From positions 5,084,001-5,148,000 of the forward strand of contig NZ_CP107834.1 in the NCBI RefSeq assembly GCF_036346595.1: DNA of 64,000 nt. The letters run 5' to 3'. This DNA comes from Streptomyces sp. NBC_00525. Lineage in GTDB: Bacteria; Actinomycetota; Actinomycetes; Streptomycetales; Streptomycetaceae. The notes beneath the pieces are model-generated. The model ran no database searches and had not been told where the DNA came from. It saw only the letters and a program-made list of their open reading frames with translations. The position numbers were made by a program, and so were the translations under genes. Shown here piece after piece: positions 1-9,215 of the stretch (its first letter is position 1; the number at the start of each line of letters is the position of its first letter).

Positions 1-423
1 AAGAAGCTGGCGGACCTCATCCAGGAGGTGGTCGCCGGGAAACTGCAGCGCGGCATCAAGGACCCGCGTCTGGGGACGCACGTGACCATCACGGACGTCC
101 GGGTCACCGGTGACCTGCGGGAGGCCACGGTCTTCTACACGGTCTACGGCGACGACGAGGACCGGGCCAGCGCCGCGGCCGGCCTGCAGAGCGCCAAGGG
201 CATCCTGCGGTCCGCGGTCGGAGCGGCGGCGGGTACGAAGTTCACCCCGACGCTCACCTTCGTGGCGGACGCGCTCCCGGAGAACGCCCGCGCCATCGAG
301 GACCTGCTCGACCGGGCCAGGGCCTCGGACGCCAAGGTGCGGGAGGCGTCCTCGGGCGCCACGTACGCGGGCGACGCGGACCCGTACCGCAAGCCGGAGG
401 ACGAGGACAGCGCCCCCGAATGA
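1..423 (+). CDS. rbfA: 30S ribosome-binding factor RbfA (5' truncated by window edge)
   Basis: RbfA binds the small ribosomal subunit late in assembly and helps process the 16S 5' end. The frame is open from base 1, and the visible protein begins KKLADLIQEVVAGKLQ, so only about ten N-terminal residues lie outside the window. The family core IKDPRLG followed by VTITDVRVTGDL is intact. The C-terminus is a charged tail rich in Asp, Glu and Pro. The stop overlaps the truB start as ATGA, so the two are probably translationally coupled. In Streptomyces this gene ends a nusA-infB-rbfA-truB type operon; the upstream members are not visible here. Confidence 0.95.
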   Translation, partial: KKLADLIQEVVAGKLQRGIKDPRLGTHVTITDVRVTGDLREATVFYTVYGDDEDRASAAAGLQSAKGILRSAVGAAAGTKFTPTLTFVADALPENARAIEDLLDRARASDAKVREASSGATYAGDADPYRKPEDEDSAPE

Positions 424-1319
424 TCACGCAGAACAGAACGCCGGACGGTTTGGTCATTGTCGACAAGCCGTCCGGCTTCACGTCGCACGACGTCGTCGCC
501 AAGATGCGCGGCATCGCCCGCACCCGCCGCGTCGGCCACGCCGGCACCCTGGACCCGATGGCGACCGGGGTGCTGGTGCTCGGCGTCGAGAAGGCGACCA
601 AGCTCCTCGGCCATCTCGCGCTGACGGAGAAGGAGTACCTGGGCACGATCCGGCTCGGCCAGAACACCGTCACGGATGACGCGGAGGGCGAGATCACCTC
701 GTCCGCCGACGCCTCCGGGGTGACCCGCGAGGCGATCGACGCCGGGGTCGCCGCCCTGACCGGCGACATCATGCAGGTGCCGTCCAAGGTCAGCGCCATC
801 AAGATCGACGGCAAGCGGTCCTACGCGCGGGTGCGCGGCGGCGAGGAGTTCGAGATCCCGGCCCGCCCGGTGACCGTCTCGTCCTTCCGCGTCTACGACG
901 TCCGCGAGGCCGTGGCCGAGGACGGCACCCCCGTGCTCGACCTGGTCGTCTCCGTCGTCTGCTCGTCCGGTACGTACATCCGGGCCATCGCCCGCGACCT
1001 GGGCGCCGGGCTCGGCGTCGGCGGCCATCTGACCGCCCTGCGGCGCACCCGCGTCGGCCCCTACGGGCTGGACGCCGCGCGCACGCTGGACCAGCACCAG
1101 GAGGAGCTGACCGTGATGCCGGTGGCCGAGGCCGCCGCCTCCGCGTTCCCCCGCTGGGACGTGGACGAGAAGCGGGCCCGGCTGCTGCTGAACGGCGTAC
1201 GCCTCGACATGCCGGCCCACCCGTCGGGACCGGTCGCCGTCTTCGGCCCGGACGGGCGGTTCCTGGTCCTCGTCGAGGAGCAGAACGGCAAGGCGAAGAG
1301 CCTCGCCGTCTTCGGCTGA
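420..1319 (+). CDS. truB: tRNA pseudouridine(55) synthase TruB
   Basis: Converts U55 of tRNA to pseudouridine (T-loop). The protein is 299 residues, normal for actinobacterial TruB. The catalytic motif GHAGTLDPMATGVL sits near residues 39-52, with D45 the expected nucleophile, and the N-terminal VDKPSGFTSHD motif is present. A C-terminal PUA-like region follows residue 210. The ATG start overlaps the rbfA stop (ATGA), which fixes the start and implies coupling. A long hairpin follows downstream and probably ends the operon. Confidence 0.97.
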   Translation: MITQNRTPDGLVIVDKPSGFTSHDVVAKMRGIARTRRVGHAGTLDPMATGVLVLGVEKATKLLGHLALTEKEYLGTIRLGQNTVTDDAEGEITSSADASGVTREAIDAGVAALTGDIMQVPSKVSAIKIDGKRSYARVRGGEEFEIPARPVTVSSFRVYDVREAVAEDGTPVLDLVVSVVCSSGTYIRAIARDLGAGLGVGGHLTALRRTRVGPYGLDAARTLDQHQEELTVMPVAEAAASAFPRWDVDEKRARLLLNGVRLDMPAHPSGPVAVFGPDGRFLVLVEEQNGKAKSLAVFG

Positions 1320-1356
1320 CCGCGCTCAGGGCGTGTTCTGAAAGTCCCGCCGGGCC

Positions 1357-1397
1357 GGTCGTGGAGCGGGCAGTCCCTCGGTGCCCGCTCCACGACC
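1357..1397 (+). terminator. Hairpin terminator after rbfA-truB
   Basis: A perfect 16-bp stem (1357-1372 with 1382-1397) encloses a 9-nt loop, 37 bases after the truB stop. There is no T-run, as is usual for Streptomyces terminators. Confidence 0.7.
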
Positions 1398-1533
1398 CCC
1401 CACCACCTTCTGTCCAAGGAACGGCCCGGATTCACCCCAACGAGCAGGCGCTCGGAGTGAAAGAGGGGGGTGACGGGGGCGCGTTCCCCCGGAGTGGTCC
1501 GCGCGGGGATCTTCGCCGACCTACCTTCGGATC

Positions 1534-4500
1534 ATGGGATGCGGGGACCGGGCGACGCTGGTACGACTGTGCGATCCGGCCGGCCGGCCGCGAGGGACCG
1601 GCTTCGTCGCCGACGACCGGGGGACAATCGTCACCAGCCATGAGGCGGTGGACGGCCTGCCCCACCTCGTGCTCCACGGCACCCACGGCCGCAGCCACCG
1701 GGTCGAGGCCGCCGACATCACCCCCCTCCCCGAGCACGACCTCGCCCTGCTGCCCACCGGCGGACCCGACACCCTCGGCATCCGCCCGCTCCCGGTCTGC
1801 GTACGGGCCCGGATCGACCCCGGTACGTATGTGACCGTCGCCGCCCACGGCCTGCGCGAGGCCCGCGTCCTGGGCCGCACCGCCGTCACGTACACCAGCC
1901 GCGGCCGCACCCACCGCATCGACCGCGCCCTGGAACTGGCCCTCGGCACGGACGGCAGCGACGCCCTCAGACTGGGCGGCGCGGCGGTCGGCGGACCCGT
2001 CCTCGACCCGGACAGCGGAGCCGTCATCGCCGTCCTGGGCCTCGCCCTGCGCGCCTCCCACACCACCGCCGGCTGCGCCACCCCCCTCGCCGGGGCGGCC
2101 ACCGACGGGCCGCTGGGCGAGCTGCTGCGGCGCAACGCCGCGACCGTCCCCGGCTACGGCCCCGATCTCAACCTCGCCGGGGCCCTCCAGCTCACCGCCA
2201 TGTCCGTGGGCTCGGCGGGCGGCCCCGGCGAGCCGCCCGAACCGGTCGAGCGGCCCGGCATCCGCGCCGAGTCCGAGGCGTTCGCGACGGCCGCCCCCGG
2301 AGCGCCGGCCGTGGTCCTGGGCCTGGTCGGCGAGCCGGGCACCGGCCGCACCACGGAACTCGCCGCGATCGCCGCGCGCCGGGCGGCCGGACCGGTCCCC
2401 GCGCCCACGCTGTGGCTGCGCGGCGCCGACCTCCTCGCGGACGACACCTCCGTCGCCGACGCCGTCGCGCGCACGCTCCGGCAGGCCGGCCGCATCGTCA
2501 CCGCCGCCGGCACACCCGGCGACATGGCGAGCGCCACCCCGGAACGGATCGCCCGCCTCGCCGCGGGCGGCGGGGCCCCGCTGCTCGTCCTGCTGGACGC
2601 CCCCGAGGAGATGCCGCCCGTCCTGGCGCACCGCCTGCCCGTCTGGACCACCGGCACGGTGGGCTGGCTCCGCGAGCACGGCGCCCGGCTCGTCGTCGGC
2701 TGCCGCCCCGAACACTGGGAGACGGCCGGCGCGCTCTGCCCGGCCGACGCCCTGCACCGCCCCGCCCGCCCGGCCCGGCGGCTCCCCCCGGCCGTCCGTG
2801 TCACCGACTTCACCGCCGACGAGGCGGAACGCGCCCGCGAACGCCTCGGCCTGCCGCCCGACTCCCTCGCCGCCGGCCACGACCGCCACCCCCTCACCCT
2901 CCGGCTGCTCGCCGAGGTGCGCGAGGCCCTGCCGCCGGACACGCCGGGGCGCCCCGACACGGAGGAGGTCTTCGCCGCCCACCTCGACCTCATGTGCCTG
3001 CGGATCGCCGTCCGGATCGCCGCCGGCGGCCGCCCCGGCCCCACGGAGGTACGGCGCCTGGCGGCGCGGGTGGCCGGACAGGTCCACGAGGCGGCCCGCC
3101 GCTGCCTCGGCCCCGGCCAGGGCGAACTGGACCGCCCGGCCTTCGAGGCCCTCTTCCCCTGGCGCACCGGCTGGGCCCCGGCCGTCCTCACGGAACGCCT
3201 CCTCGTTCCGGCGGGAGCGGGCTACCGCTTCGCCCACGAGGAACTGGGCGACTGGATCCAGAGCACCCATCTCGACCTGGACGCGGCACTGCGGGCGCTG
3301 GTGCACCGCTGGCACGCGGAGCGGGAGAGTACCCCCCGCGTCCCCCGGCCGCGCCGGCCCGCGGAGGGCGGCGCGGAAGCATCCGGGCCGTCCCCCTCCG
3401 CGGACGCCGCCCGCCCGGCCCCGCCGCCCAGCCTCCCCGTCCCCCGGCACCGCATCGGCCCGGTCGTCCAGGCCCTCCTGCTGCTCGGCCGGCGTCAGGG
3501 CACGGCCGCGCTGGCGCACCGGCTGGCCGACCTGATCGAGGCGCTGGACCGGCTCCCCGAAGCGGCGGAGGACGGCGACGACCCGGACGGCGAGGACGCC
3601 GGTACCCCCTCCGGCGCTCCCCGGCGCCCCCGCTCCGACCCCCGCTGGTGGGCCTCCCACCTCCTCGCCGAGACCCTGCTGCGCGTCCCCGACGCACGGC
3701 CCCACCTCGGCGTGCTGCGACTGCTCGCCGGACGTGTCGTGCGCACCGCCGGCGAGGCGGGCGGCGGCTGGGCGCGGGGCGCGTACGCCGAGTTCGGCCC
3801 CTGGTTCTGGCGGGGGCTGCGACTGCCCGAGGCCGACCGGATCGACCTGTTCCGCCGGCTGCTCCCCGCCGACGGCGACGGCGGGGACCGGTTCCTGGAC
3901 GCCGTCGACCGGCGGCTCGCCGCCCGTCCGCGTACGCTCCAGCCGCTCCTGTGCGCCTGGTTCACCGACGAGCGACCGCTCGCCGCCGCCCCGGACGCGG
4001 AGATCCGGCCGACCGTCGCCACCGCCGCCCAGGCGCTGCTGCACGCCCGCCGGGACCTCGCCGTGGACGACCTCGCGGACGCGCTCGTCGCGGCCGGGCA
4101 CCCCCGCGCGGAGGAACTGCTCGCCGCGCTCGCGGAGGACGAGCCCGCAGCCCTGTGCCGGGCCGTCGAACGGTGGGCCGGGGACGAGGAGCGCCGCGCC
4201 CGGCGCGTCGCCGCCGTGGGCCACGCCGCGCTCCTCGCCGCGCGCCCGCTGCCCGAGGCCGACCGGGACCGGCTGCGCACGGCCGCGCTCAGGGTGCTGG
4301 CCCGCCCCGCCGACAGCGAACTGCACGGGCCGGTGCTCGCCCTGCTGGTCGCCGACCCGCACACCCGCGACCGCTTCCTCCCGCAGGCCGTCCGCGCCTT
4401 CACCGCCGAAGGGCCGCAGGAGGTCCGGGTGCCGCCCGCCGCCCTCGCCGCCGCACTGCCCACGCACCCGGACGCCGTGGTGGCGGCGTACCGGGACCGG

Positions 4501-5184
4501 CTCGCACGGCCGGACCAGGGCGCGGGGGAGGTGCTGCGGGCCCTGGCCGGGATCGACGCGCCGGAACTCGCGCTGCACGCCGCCGGACTCGTACGGGCCT
4601 ATGTGGACGGTCATCCGGGGGACACGGCGCACACCGCCGTCTACCTCGACCGCCGGCTGGAACACGGGCCCGCCGCCCGCGCCCTGCTGCTGCCGCTGCT
4701 GACCGGGCTGCTCCGGGACCGCCCGGCCGCCCCGCCGGTCCGGGGCTCGCTGGCGGCGGTGCTCGCCTCGCCGGGCAGCTCCGCGTCCCAGCCGCTCCGC
4801 GACGAGCTGCTGGAGGTGCTGCTGGAGTTCGAGCAGAGCGGCGGGGCGCCGGACCCGGTGGTCCTGGAGGCGCTGCTGCGGGCCGCCGCCACCGGCAGCG
4901 CCGGACGGTCGCCGGTACGGACGAGGGCGCTGGCGCACCGGGCCGGGACGCTCCTCGCCCGGACCGGCGAAGGAGCGGCGCTGTTCGACCGCAGGCTGGT
5001 GGCGCTCGCCGGCGAGATTCCGGGATTCGGCGCCCTGGTCACGGGCTGGCTGGCCGCCGCTCCACAGGAGTGGGCGGCCGTCGTGGGGCCCGGCGCCCGG
5101 CACACGCTGGAGGCGATGAAGGCGTCGATGCCCATGCCGATGCGGGCCGCAGGGCGTGAGCATGGCAGTCTTAGACCTGCGTAA
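1534..5184 (+). CDS. Large trypsin-fold / STAND-NTPase-like protein, probable pseudoprotease
   Basis: 1,216 residues in at least three parts. Residues 1-200 resemble a trypsin/HtrA fold: H36 (in TSHEAV) and D69 (in HDLALL) fit the triad, but the Ser position before GGP is V152 (GAAVGGPVLD), so proteolysis is unlikely. Residues 255-460 look like a STAND/NACHT-type P-loop domain: GEPGTGRTT at 266-274 has Arg where Walker A normally has Lys, a Walker B-like LVLLD ends at D355, and VVGCRPEHW resembles the sensor segment. The remaining ~750 residues are Ala/Leu/Arg-rich and predicted helical, probably a repeat scaffold. There is no signal peptide or membrane segment. It lies alone between truB and ribF, a position I recall being conserved in Streptomyces. 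Function unknown; the architecture resembles regulated NTPase conflict or signalling proteins. Confidence 0.75.
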   Translation: MGCGDRATLVRLCDPAGRPRGTGFVADDRGTIVTSHEAVDGLPHLVLHGTHGRSHRVEAADITPLPEHDLALLPTGGPDTLGIRPLPVCVRARIDPGTYVTVAAHGLREARVLGRTAVTYTSRGRTHRIDRALELALGTDGSDALRLGGAAVGGPVLDPDSGAVIAVLGLALRASHTTAGCATPLAGAATDGPLGELLRRNAATVPGYGPDLNLAGALQLTAMSVGSAGGPGEPPEPVERPGIRAESEAFATAAPGAPAVVLGLVGEPGTGRTTELAAIAARRAAGPVPAPTLWLRGADLLADDTSVADAVARTLRQAGRIVTAAGTPGDMASATPERIARLAAGGGAPLLVLLDAPEEMPPVLAHRLPVWTTGTVGWLREHGARLVVGCRPEHWETAGALCPADALHRPARPARRLPPAVRVTDFTADEAERARERLGLPPDSLAAGHDRHPLTLRLLAEVREALPPDTPGRPDTEEVFAAHLDLMCLRIAVRIAAGGRPGPTEVRRLAARVAGQVHEAARRCLGPGQGELDRPAFEALFPWRTGWAPAVLTERLLVPAGAGYRFAHEELGDWIQSTHLDLDAALRALVHRWHAERESTPRVPRPRRPAEGGAEASGPSPSADAARPAPPPSLPVPRHRIGPVVQALLLLGRRQGTAALAHRLADLIEALDRLPEAAEDGDDPDGEDAGTPSGAPRRPRSDPRWWASHLLAETLLRVPDARPHLGVLRLLAGRVVRTAGEAGGGWARGAYAEFGPWFWRGLRLPEADRIDLFRRLLPADGDGGDRFLDAVDRRLAARPRTLQPLLCAWFTDERPLAAAPDAEIRPTVATAAQALLHARRDLAVDDLADALVAAGHPRAEELLAALAEDEPAALCRAVERWAGDEERRARRVAAVGHAALLAARPLPEADRDRLRTAALRVLARPADSELHGPVLALLVADPHTRDRFLPQAVRAFTAEGPQEVRVPPAALAAALPTHPDAVVAAYRDRLARPDQGAGEVLRALAGIDAPELALHAAGLVRAYVDGHPGDTAHTAVYLDRRLEHGPAARALLLPLLTGLLRDRPAAPPVRGSLAAVLASPGSSASQPLRDELLEVLLEFEQSGGAPDPVVLEALLRAAATGSAGRSPVRTRALAHRAGTLLARTGEGAALFDRRLVALAGEIPGFGALVTGWLAAAPQEWAAVVGPGARHTLEAMKASMPMPMRAAGREHGSLRPA

Positions 5185-5226
5185 GCGACATCATCACGTA
5201 CACGGGTTCGGGCGAGGAGCGGCAGA

Positions 5227-6180
5227 GTGCAGCGCTGGCGAGGCTTGGAGGACATCCCCCGGGACTGGGGGCGGAGCGTCGTCACCATCGGCTCGTACGA
5301 CGGGGTGCACCGCGGACACCAGCTGATCATCGGCCGGGCCGTCGAGCGGGCCCGCGAGCTGGGGGTGCCGTCGGTCGTCGTCACCTTCGACCCGCACCCC
5401 AGCGAGGTCGTCCGCCCCGGCAGCCACCCGCCGCTGCTCGCCCCGCACCACCGGCGCGCCGAGCTGATGGCGGAGCTGGGCGTGGACGCCATGCTGATCC
5501 TGCCGTTCACCGCGGAGTTCTCCCGGCTCGCCCCGGCGGACTTCATCGCCAAGGTGCTCGTCGACAAGCTGCACGCCCTGCTGGTCATCGAGGGGCCCAA
5601 CTTCCGTTTCGGCCACAAGGCCGCGGGGACCGTCGAGCTGCTGACCGAACTGGGCGCCGAGCACGACTACCGCGTCGAGGTCATCGACCTGCGGGTGCGC
5701 GGCGAGGCGGGCGGCGGCGAACCGTTCTCCTCCACGCTCACCCGGCGCCTGGTCGCCGAGGGCGACGTGACTGGCGCGGCCGAGATCCTGGGCCGCCCGC
5801 ACCGCGTCGAGGGCGTCGTCGTACGGGGCGCCCAGCGCGGGCGCGAGCTGGGCTTCCCCACCGCCAACGTCGAGACCCTGCCGCACACCGCGATCCCCGC
5901 GGACGGCGTCTACGCCGGCTGGCTGCACGCGAACGGCGAGGCGATGCCCGCCGCGATCTCGGTCGGCACGAACCCCCAGTTCAACGGCACCGAGCGCACG
6001 GTGGAGGCGTACGCCATCGACCGCGTCGACCTCGACCTGTACGGCCAGCACGTCGCCGTGGACTTCCTGGCGTACGTACGCGGCATGCTGAAGTTCGACA
6101 CGATCGACGACCTGCTCGTGGCGATGGCCGCCGACGTGAAGCGGTGCGGCGAACTGGTCGCCGCCGCCGAAAGGGCCTGA
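5227..6180 (+). CDS. ribF: Bifunctional riboflavin kinase / FAD synthetase RibF
   Basis: Phosphorylates riboflavin to FMN and adenylates FMN to FAD in the cytosol. The protein is 317 residues, typical of the bifunctional family. The N-terminal nucleotidyltransferase domain carries TIGSYDGVHRGHQ at about 20-32, and a second conserved segment NFRFGHKAAG follows. The C-terminal flavokinase domain carries GRELGFPTANVE at about 205-216, with the Pro-Thr-Ala-Asn metal/ATP site. The start is GTG, 42 bases after the preceding gene. It converges on the ABC transporter genes, with a shared hairpin in between. Confidence 0.97.
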   Translation: MQRWRGLEDIPRDWGRSVVTIGSYDGVHRGHQLIIGRAVERARELGVPSVVVTFDPHPSEVVRPGSHPPLLAPHHRRAELMAELGVDAMLILPFTAEFSRLAPADFIAKVLVDKLHALLVIEGPNFRFGHKAAGTVELLTELGAEHDYRVEVIDLRVRGEAGGGEPFSSTLTRRLVAEGDVTGAAEILGRPHRVEGVVVRGAQRGRELGFPTANVETLPHTAIPADGVYAGWLHANGEAMPAAISVGTNPQFNGTERTVEAYAIDRVDLDLYGQHVAVDFLAYVRGMLKFDTIDDLLVAMAADVKRCGELVAAAERA

Positions 6181-6185
6181 GCGCG

Positions 6186-6214
6186 GGTTTCCCGGCCCCA
6201 CCGGCCGGGAAACC
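6186..6214. terminator. Bidirectional hairpin terminator between ribF and the ABC operon
   Basis: A perfect 12-bp stem (6186-6197 with 6203-6214) has a 5-nt loop in the 61-bp gap between two convergent genes. It probably serves both strands. Confidence 0.75.
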
Positions 6215-6241
6215 ACCGGCAGGTCCGGGAAGCCGCCCGGC

Positions 6242-7243
6242 TCAGGACGAGGGCGCCGGGACCGTCGTCGCGGCCCAGTGGCAGGCCACCTGCGTCTCCC
6301 CGCCGCCCGCCAGGACCGGCAGGTCCTGCGTACGGCACGCCTCGGCGACCCCCGCCCGCTCCGCCTCGCCCGAGGCCAGCACCTGGCACCGGGCATGGAA
6401 CCGGCAGCCGGACGGCACCCGCGACGGGTCCGGCGGCTCACCGGTCAGCACCACCGGATCGCCCTCCGCCTCCGGCAGCACCGACAGCAGCGCCCGCGTG
6501 TACGGATGGCGCGGGGCCGTCAGGATCTGCTCCACGTCACCCGTCTCCACGATGCGCCCCAGGTACATCACCGCCACCCGGTCCGCGATGTTCCACGCCA
6601 GGCCCAGATCATGCGTGACCACCAGCGCGGACAGGCCCAGCTCCTCGCGCAGCCGCAGCAGCAGCGCCAGGATCTCGCCGCGCACCGACGCGTCCAGCGA
6701 GGCGACCGGCTCGTCCGCCACGATCAGCTCCGGCTCCAGGACCAGCGCCCCCGCGATCACGACGCGCTGGCGCTGACCGCCCGACAACTCGTGCGGGTAG
6801 CGCAGGAAGAACCGTTCCGGCGGGCGCAGCCCCGCCCGCGCCAGCGCGTCGTGCACGGCCTGCCGCTCGTCGCCGCCGTAGCCGTGGATGCGCAGCCCCT
6901 CGGCCACCGCGTCGTACACCGTGTGGCGCGGGTTCAGCGAACCGCTGGGGTCCTGAAGGACCAGCTGCACCCGCTTGCGGTACGCCTTCAGCGCCCGGCT
7001 GCCGTAGTCCAGCGGCTTCCCGCCGTACGTGATCCGGCCGGCGGTCGGTGGGACCAGGCCGAGCAGCGACCGCGCCAGCGTCGTCTTGCCGCACCCCGAC
7101 TCACCGACCAGGGCGACGATCTCGCCGGGCCGGATGTCCAGGTCGACGCCGTCCACCGCACGCGCCGGAGCGGCCCCGTGCCGGCCGGGGAACGTGATCC
7201 TGAGCCCCCGCGCGCTGAGCAGGTCCACCGGGGTCGTCGTCAT
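6242..7243 (-). CDS. ABC transporter ATP-binding protein, OppF/DppF type
   Basis: One of two ATPases powering an oligopeptide/dipeptide-type importer at the inner face of the membrane. 333 residues; Walker A GESGCGKT at 47-54, signature ELSGGQRQR, Walker B VADEPVASLD and the H-loop VVTHDLG. The C-terminal extension has GCRFHARC, the oligopeptide-transporter ATPase extension that in some members binds an Fe-S cluster. I chose the ATG at 7243 because it overlaps the stop of the upstream ATPase gene as ATGA; an open frame continues 24 codons upstream but lacks family similarity. Last gene of a five-gene operon; substrate cannot be read from sequence. Confidence 0.93.
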   Translation of the reverse strand: MTTTPVDLLSARGLRITFPGRHGAAPARAVDGVDLDIRPGEIVALVGESGCGKTTLARSLLGLVPPTAGRITYGGKPLDYGSRALKAYRKRVQLVLQDPSGSLNPRHTVYDAVAEGLRIHGYGGDERQAVHDALARAGLRPPERFFLRYPHELSGGQRQRVVIAGALVLEPELIVADEPVASLDASVRGEILALLLRLREELGLSALVVTHDLGLAWNIADRVAVMYLGRIVETGDVEQILTAPRHPYTRALLSVLPEAEGDPVVLTGEPPDPSRVPSGCRFHARCQVLASGEAERAGVAEACRTQDLPVLAGGGETQVACHWAATTVPAPSS

Positions 7244-8268
7244 GATGTGCTCCTCGCTTCCTCGGCACCCGGCAGGACCGGCGTGGCAGGCCCCGCCGGA
7301 TCGACCAGCACACACGCGGCCTGCCGGCCGGGACCGGCGTCCCGCAGCTCCTGGTCCAGCGTGGCGCAGGAGACCAGGGCCACCGGGCAGCGCGGATGGA
7401 AGGTGCAGCCGGCCGGCAGCGCCGACGGGTCGGGCGGGTCACCGGGCAGGCCCTGCGGCGCGAACCGGGACGCCGGGTCGCCGATGCGGGGGAAGGCGCC
7501 CGACAGCGCCCTGCTGTACGGATGGTGCGCCCTCTCGTAGACCTCGGACGCCGGACCCTGCTCGACGACCCGCCCCGCGTACATCACGGCGAGCCGGTCG
7601 CAGGTGTCGGACAGCACCGCGAGGTCGTGGCTGATCATGATCAGGCCGAGGTCCTGCTCGGAGACGAGCCGCTCGATCAGCCGCAGGATCTGGGCCTGGA
7701 TCATCACGTCCAGGGCCGTCGTCGGCTCGTCGGCGATGATCAGACCGGGATCGCAGGCGAGCGCCATCGCGATCATTACGCGCTGCCGCTGGCCGCCGGA
7801 CAGCTCGTGCGGATAGGCGTCCGTCCGGGCGGCGGGCAGCCCGACCTGCTCCAGCAGCTCACCGGCGCGCTTCCGGGCCGCCGCCGGGGTGGTCCTCCCG
7901 TGCAGCAGGATCGGTTCGGCGATCTGGTCCCCGATGCGGTGCACCGCGTTCAGTGAGTGCATCGCGCCCTGGAAGACGATCGAGGCGCCCGCCCAGCGCA
8001 CGGCCCGGACCCGGCCCCACTTCATCGCGAGGACGTCCTCGCCGTTCAGCAGGATCTCGCCGGTCACCTTTGTGCCCGCCGGCAGCAGCCGCAGCAGGGC
8101 CAGCGCCAGCGTGGACTTCCCGCAGCCGGACTCCCCGGCGATGCCGAGCTTGCGCCCCGCCTCGACCTCCAGGTTCACGCCGCGCACGGCCCTGGCCCCT
8201 CCGGCGTACGTCACCGTCAGGTCCCGTACCTCGAGGAGCGGCGTCTCACGGATGCTCGTCGTGCTCAA
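7240..8268 (-). CDS. ABC transporter ATP-binding protein, OppD/DppD type
   Basis: Second ATPase of the importer, 342 residues. Visible motifs are [12 protein letters not shown] (Walker A), [13 protein letters not shown] (signature), [12 protein letters not shown] (Walker B) and MISHDLAV (H-loop), with the C-terminal FHPRCP Cys-containing extension typical of OppD/DppD. The start is a TTG at 8268 whose last bases overlap the stop of the upstream permease gene (TTGA). This is unusual, but it is the only start giving the expected N-terminus [19 protein letters not shown] much longer open frame upstream in the same frame is antisense-free overlap with the permease gene and is not coding. Stop overlaps the next gene (ATGA). 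Confidence 0.92.
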   Translation of the reverse strand: MSTTSIRETPLLEVRDLTVTYAGGARAVRGVNLEVEAGRKLGIAGESGCGKSTLALALLRLLPAGTKVTGEILLNGEDVLAMKWGRVRAVRWAGASIVFQGAMHSLNAVHRIGDQIAEPILLHGRTTPAAARKRAGELLEQVGLPAARTDAYPHELSGGQRQRVMIAMALACDPGLIIADEPTTALDVMIQAQILRLIERLVSEQDLGLIMISHDLAVLSDTCDRLAVMYAGRVVEQGPASEVYERAHHPYSRALSGAFPRIGDPASRFAPQGLPGDPPDPSALPAGCTFHPRCPVALVSCATLDQELRDAGPGRQAACVLVDPAGPATPVLPGAEEARSTS

Positions 8269-9215
8269 CGGGCCACCCCCAGCTTGGGATTGAGGACGGA
8301 CTCGATGGCGCGCCCGCACAGCGTGAACGCCAGGGCCACCAGGGCGATGGCGATGCCGGGCGGTGCCAGGTACCACCAGTCGCCCGCGCTGACCGCCCCG
8401 GCGGCGCGCGCGTCCTGGAGCATGCTGCCCCAGGAGGTGATGGTCGGGTCGCCGAGGCCGAGGAAGGCCAGCGTGGCCTCGCTCAGGATCGCGCCGGAGA
8501 TCGCCAGCGTGGTCTGGGCGAGCACCAGCGGCATCACATTCGGCAGGACGTGCCGGAGCATGACGTGGCCGTGGCCGCCGCCCAGCGCGCGGGCCCGCTC
8601 GATGTACGGGCGGGACTCCACGGCCAGGGTCTGCGCCCGCACCAGCCGGGCGGTGGTCGGCCAGGTCGTGACGCCGATCGCGATGACGATCGTCCACAGC
8701 GAGCGGTCCATCACGGTGGCGAGGGCGACGGCCAGCACCAGGGTCGGCATCACCAGGAACCAGTCGGTCACCCGCATCAGCACCGTCGAGTACCAGCCCC
8801 GGTAGTGCCCGGCGACGATCCCGACGACCGTGCCGATGGCGACGCACAGGAACGCCGCGAGCAGCCCCACGGTGAGCGAGACCCGCGCCCCCCACACCAG
8901 CAGCGCCAGCACACTGCGCCCGAACTGGTCGGTGCCCAGCGGGAACGCGCCGCTCGGCGACTCCAGGGCGCCGCCGGTCGCCTCGGTGACGCTCTGCGAG
9001 TCGGCGCCGACGAGCTGCGGCGCGGCCAGCGCGACGAGCGCGATCAGGACCAGGCAGCCCAGCCCCCACATACCGCCCCGGTGGGTGCGGTACTCCCGCC
9101 AGAAGCGGGCCAGCGAACGGCGTTTACGGGCCCGTGCCAGGGCGCGGGCGCTCCTGGCGGGGCCGGGCGGGACCGGCGCGGGCGCCGGCGTGGACAGGGG
9201 ATCGGTCGTGGTCAT
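8265..9215 (-). CDS. ABC transporter permease, OppC/DppC type
   Basis: Inner-membrane channel subunit, 316 residues. After a Pro/Ala-rich cytosolic N-terminus come a first membrane segment at about 50-72 and a set of further segments forming the BPD_transp_1 fold. The EAA-type ATPase-contact loop is seen as YIERARALGGGHGHVMLRHV. The conserved FPLGTDQFGRSV segment, typical of DppC-type permeases, follows the first periplasmic stretch. The start overlaps the preceding permease stop (ATGA). It pairs with the DppB-type permease encoded upstream. Confidence 0.93.
   Translation of the reverse strand: MTTTDPLSTPAPAPVPPGPARSARALARARKRRSLARFWREYRTHRGGMWGLGCLVLIALVALAAPQLVGADSQSVTEATGGALESPSGAFPLGTDQFGRSVLALLVWGARVSLTVGLLAAFLCVAIGTVVGIVAGHYRGWYSTVLMRVTDWFLVMPTLVLAVALATVMDRSLWTIVIAIGVTTWPTTARLVRAQTLAVESRPYIERARALGGGHGHVMLRHVLPNVMPLVLAQTTLAISGAILSEATLAFLGLGDPTITSWGSMLQDARAAGAVSAGDWWYLAPPGIAIALVALAFTLCGRAIESVLNPKLGVAR

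Noticed and set aside
1432..5163. A 1,243-codon minus-strand open frame opposite the STAND-like gene
   Set aside because: Compositionally typical of an antisense frame in a high-GC gene (Gly/Arg/Glu-rich, no motifs).
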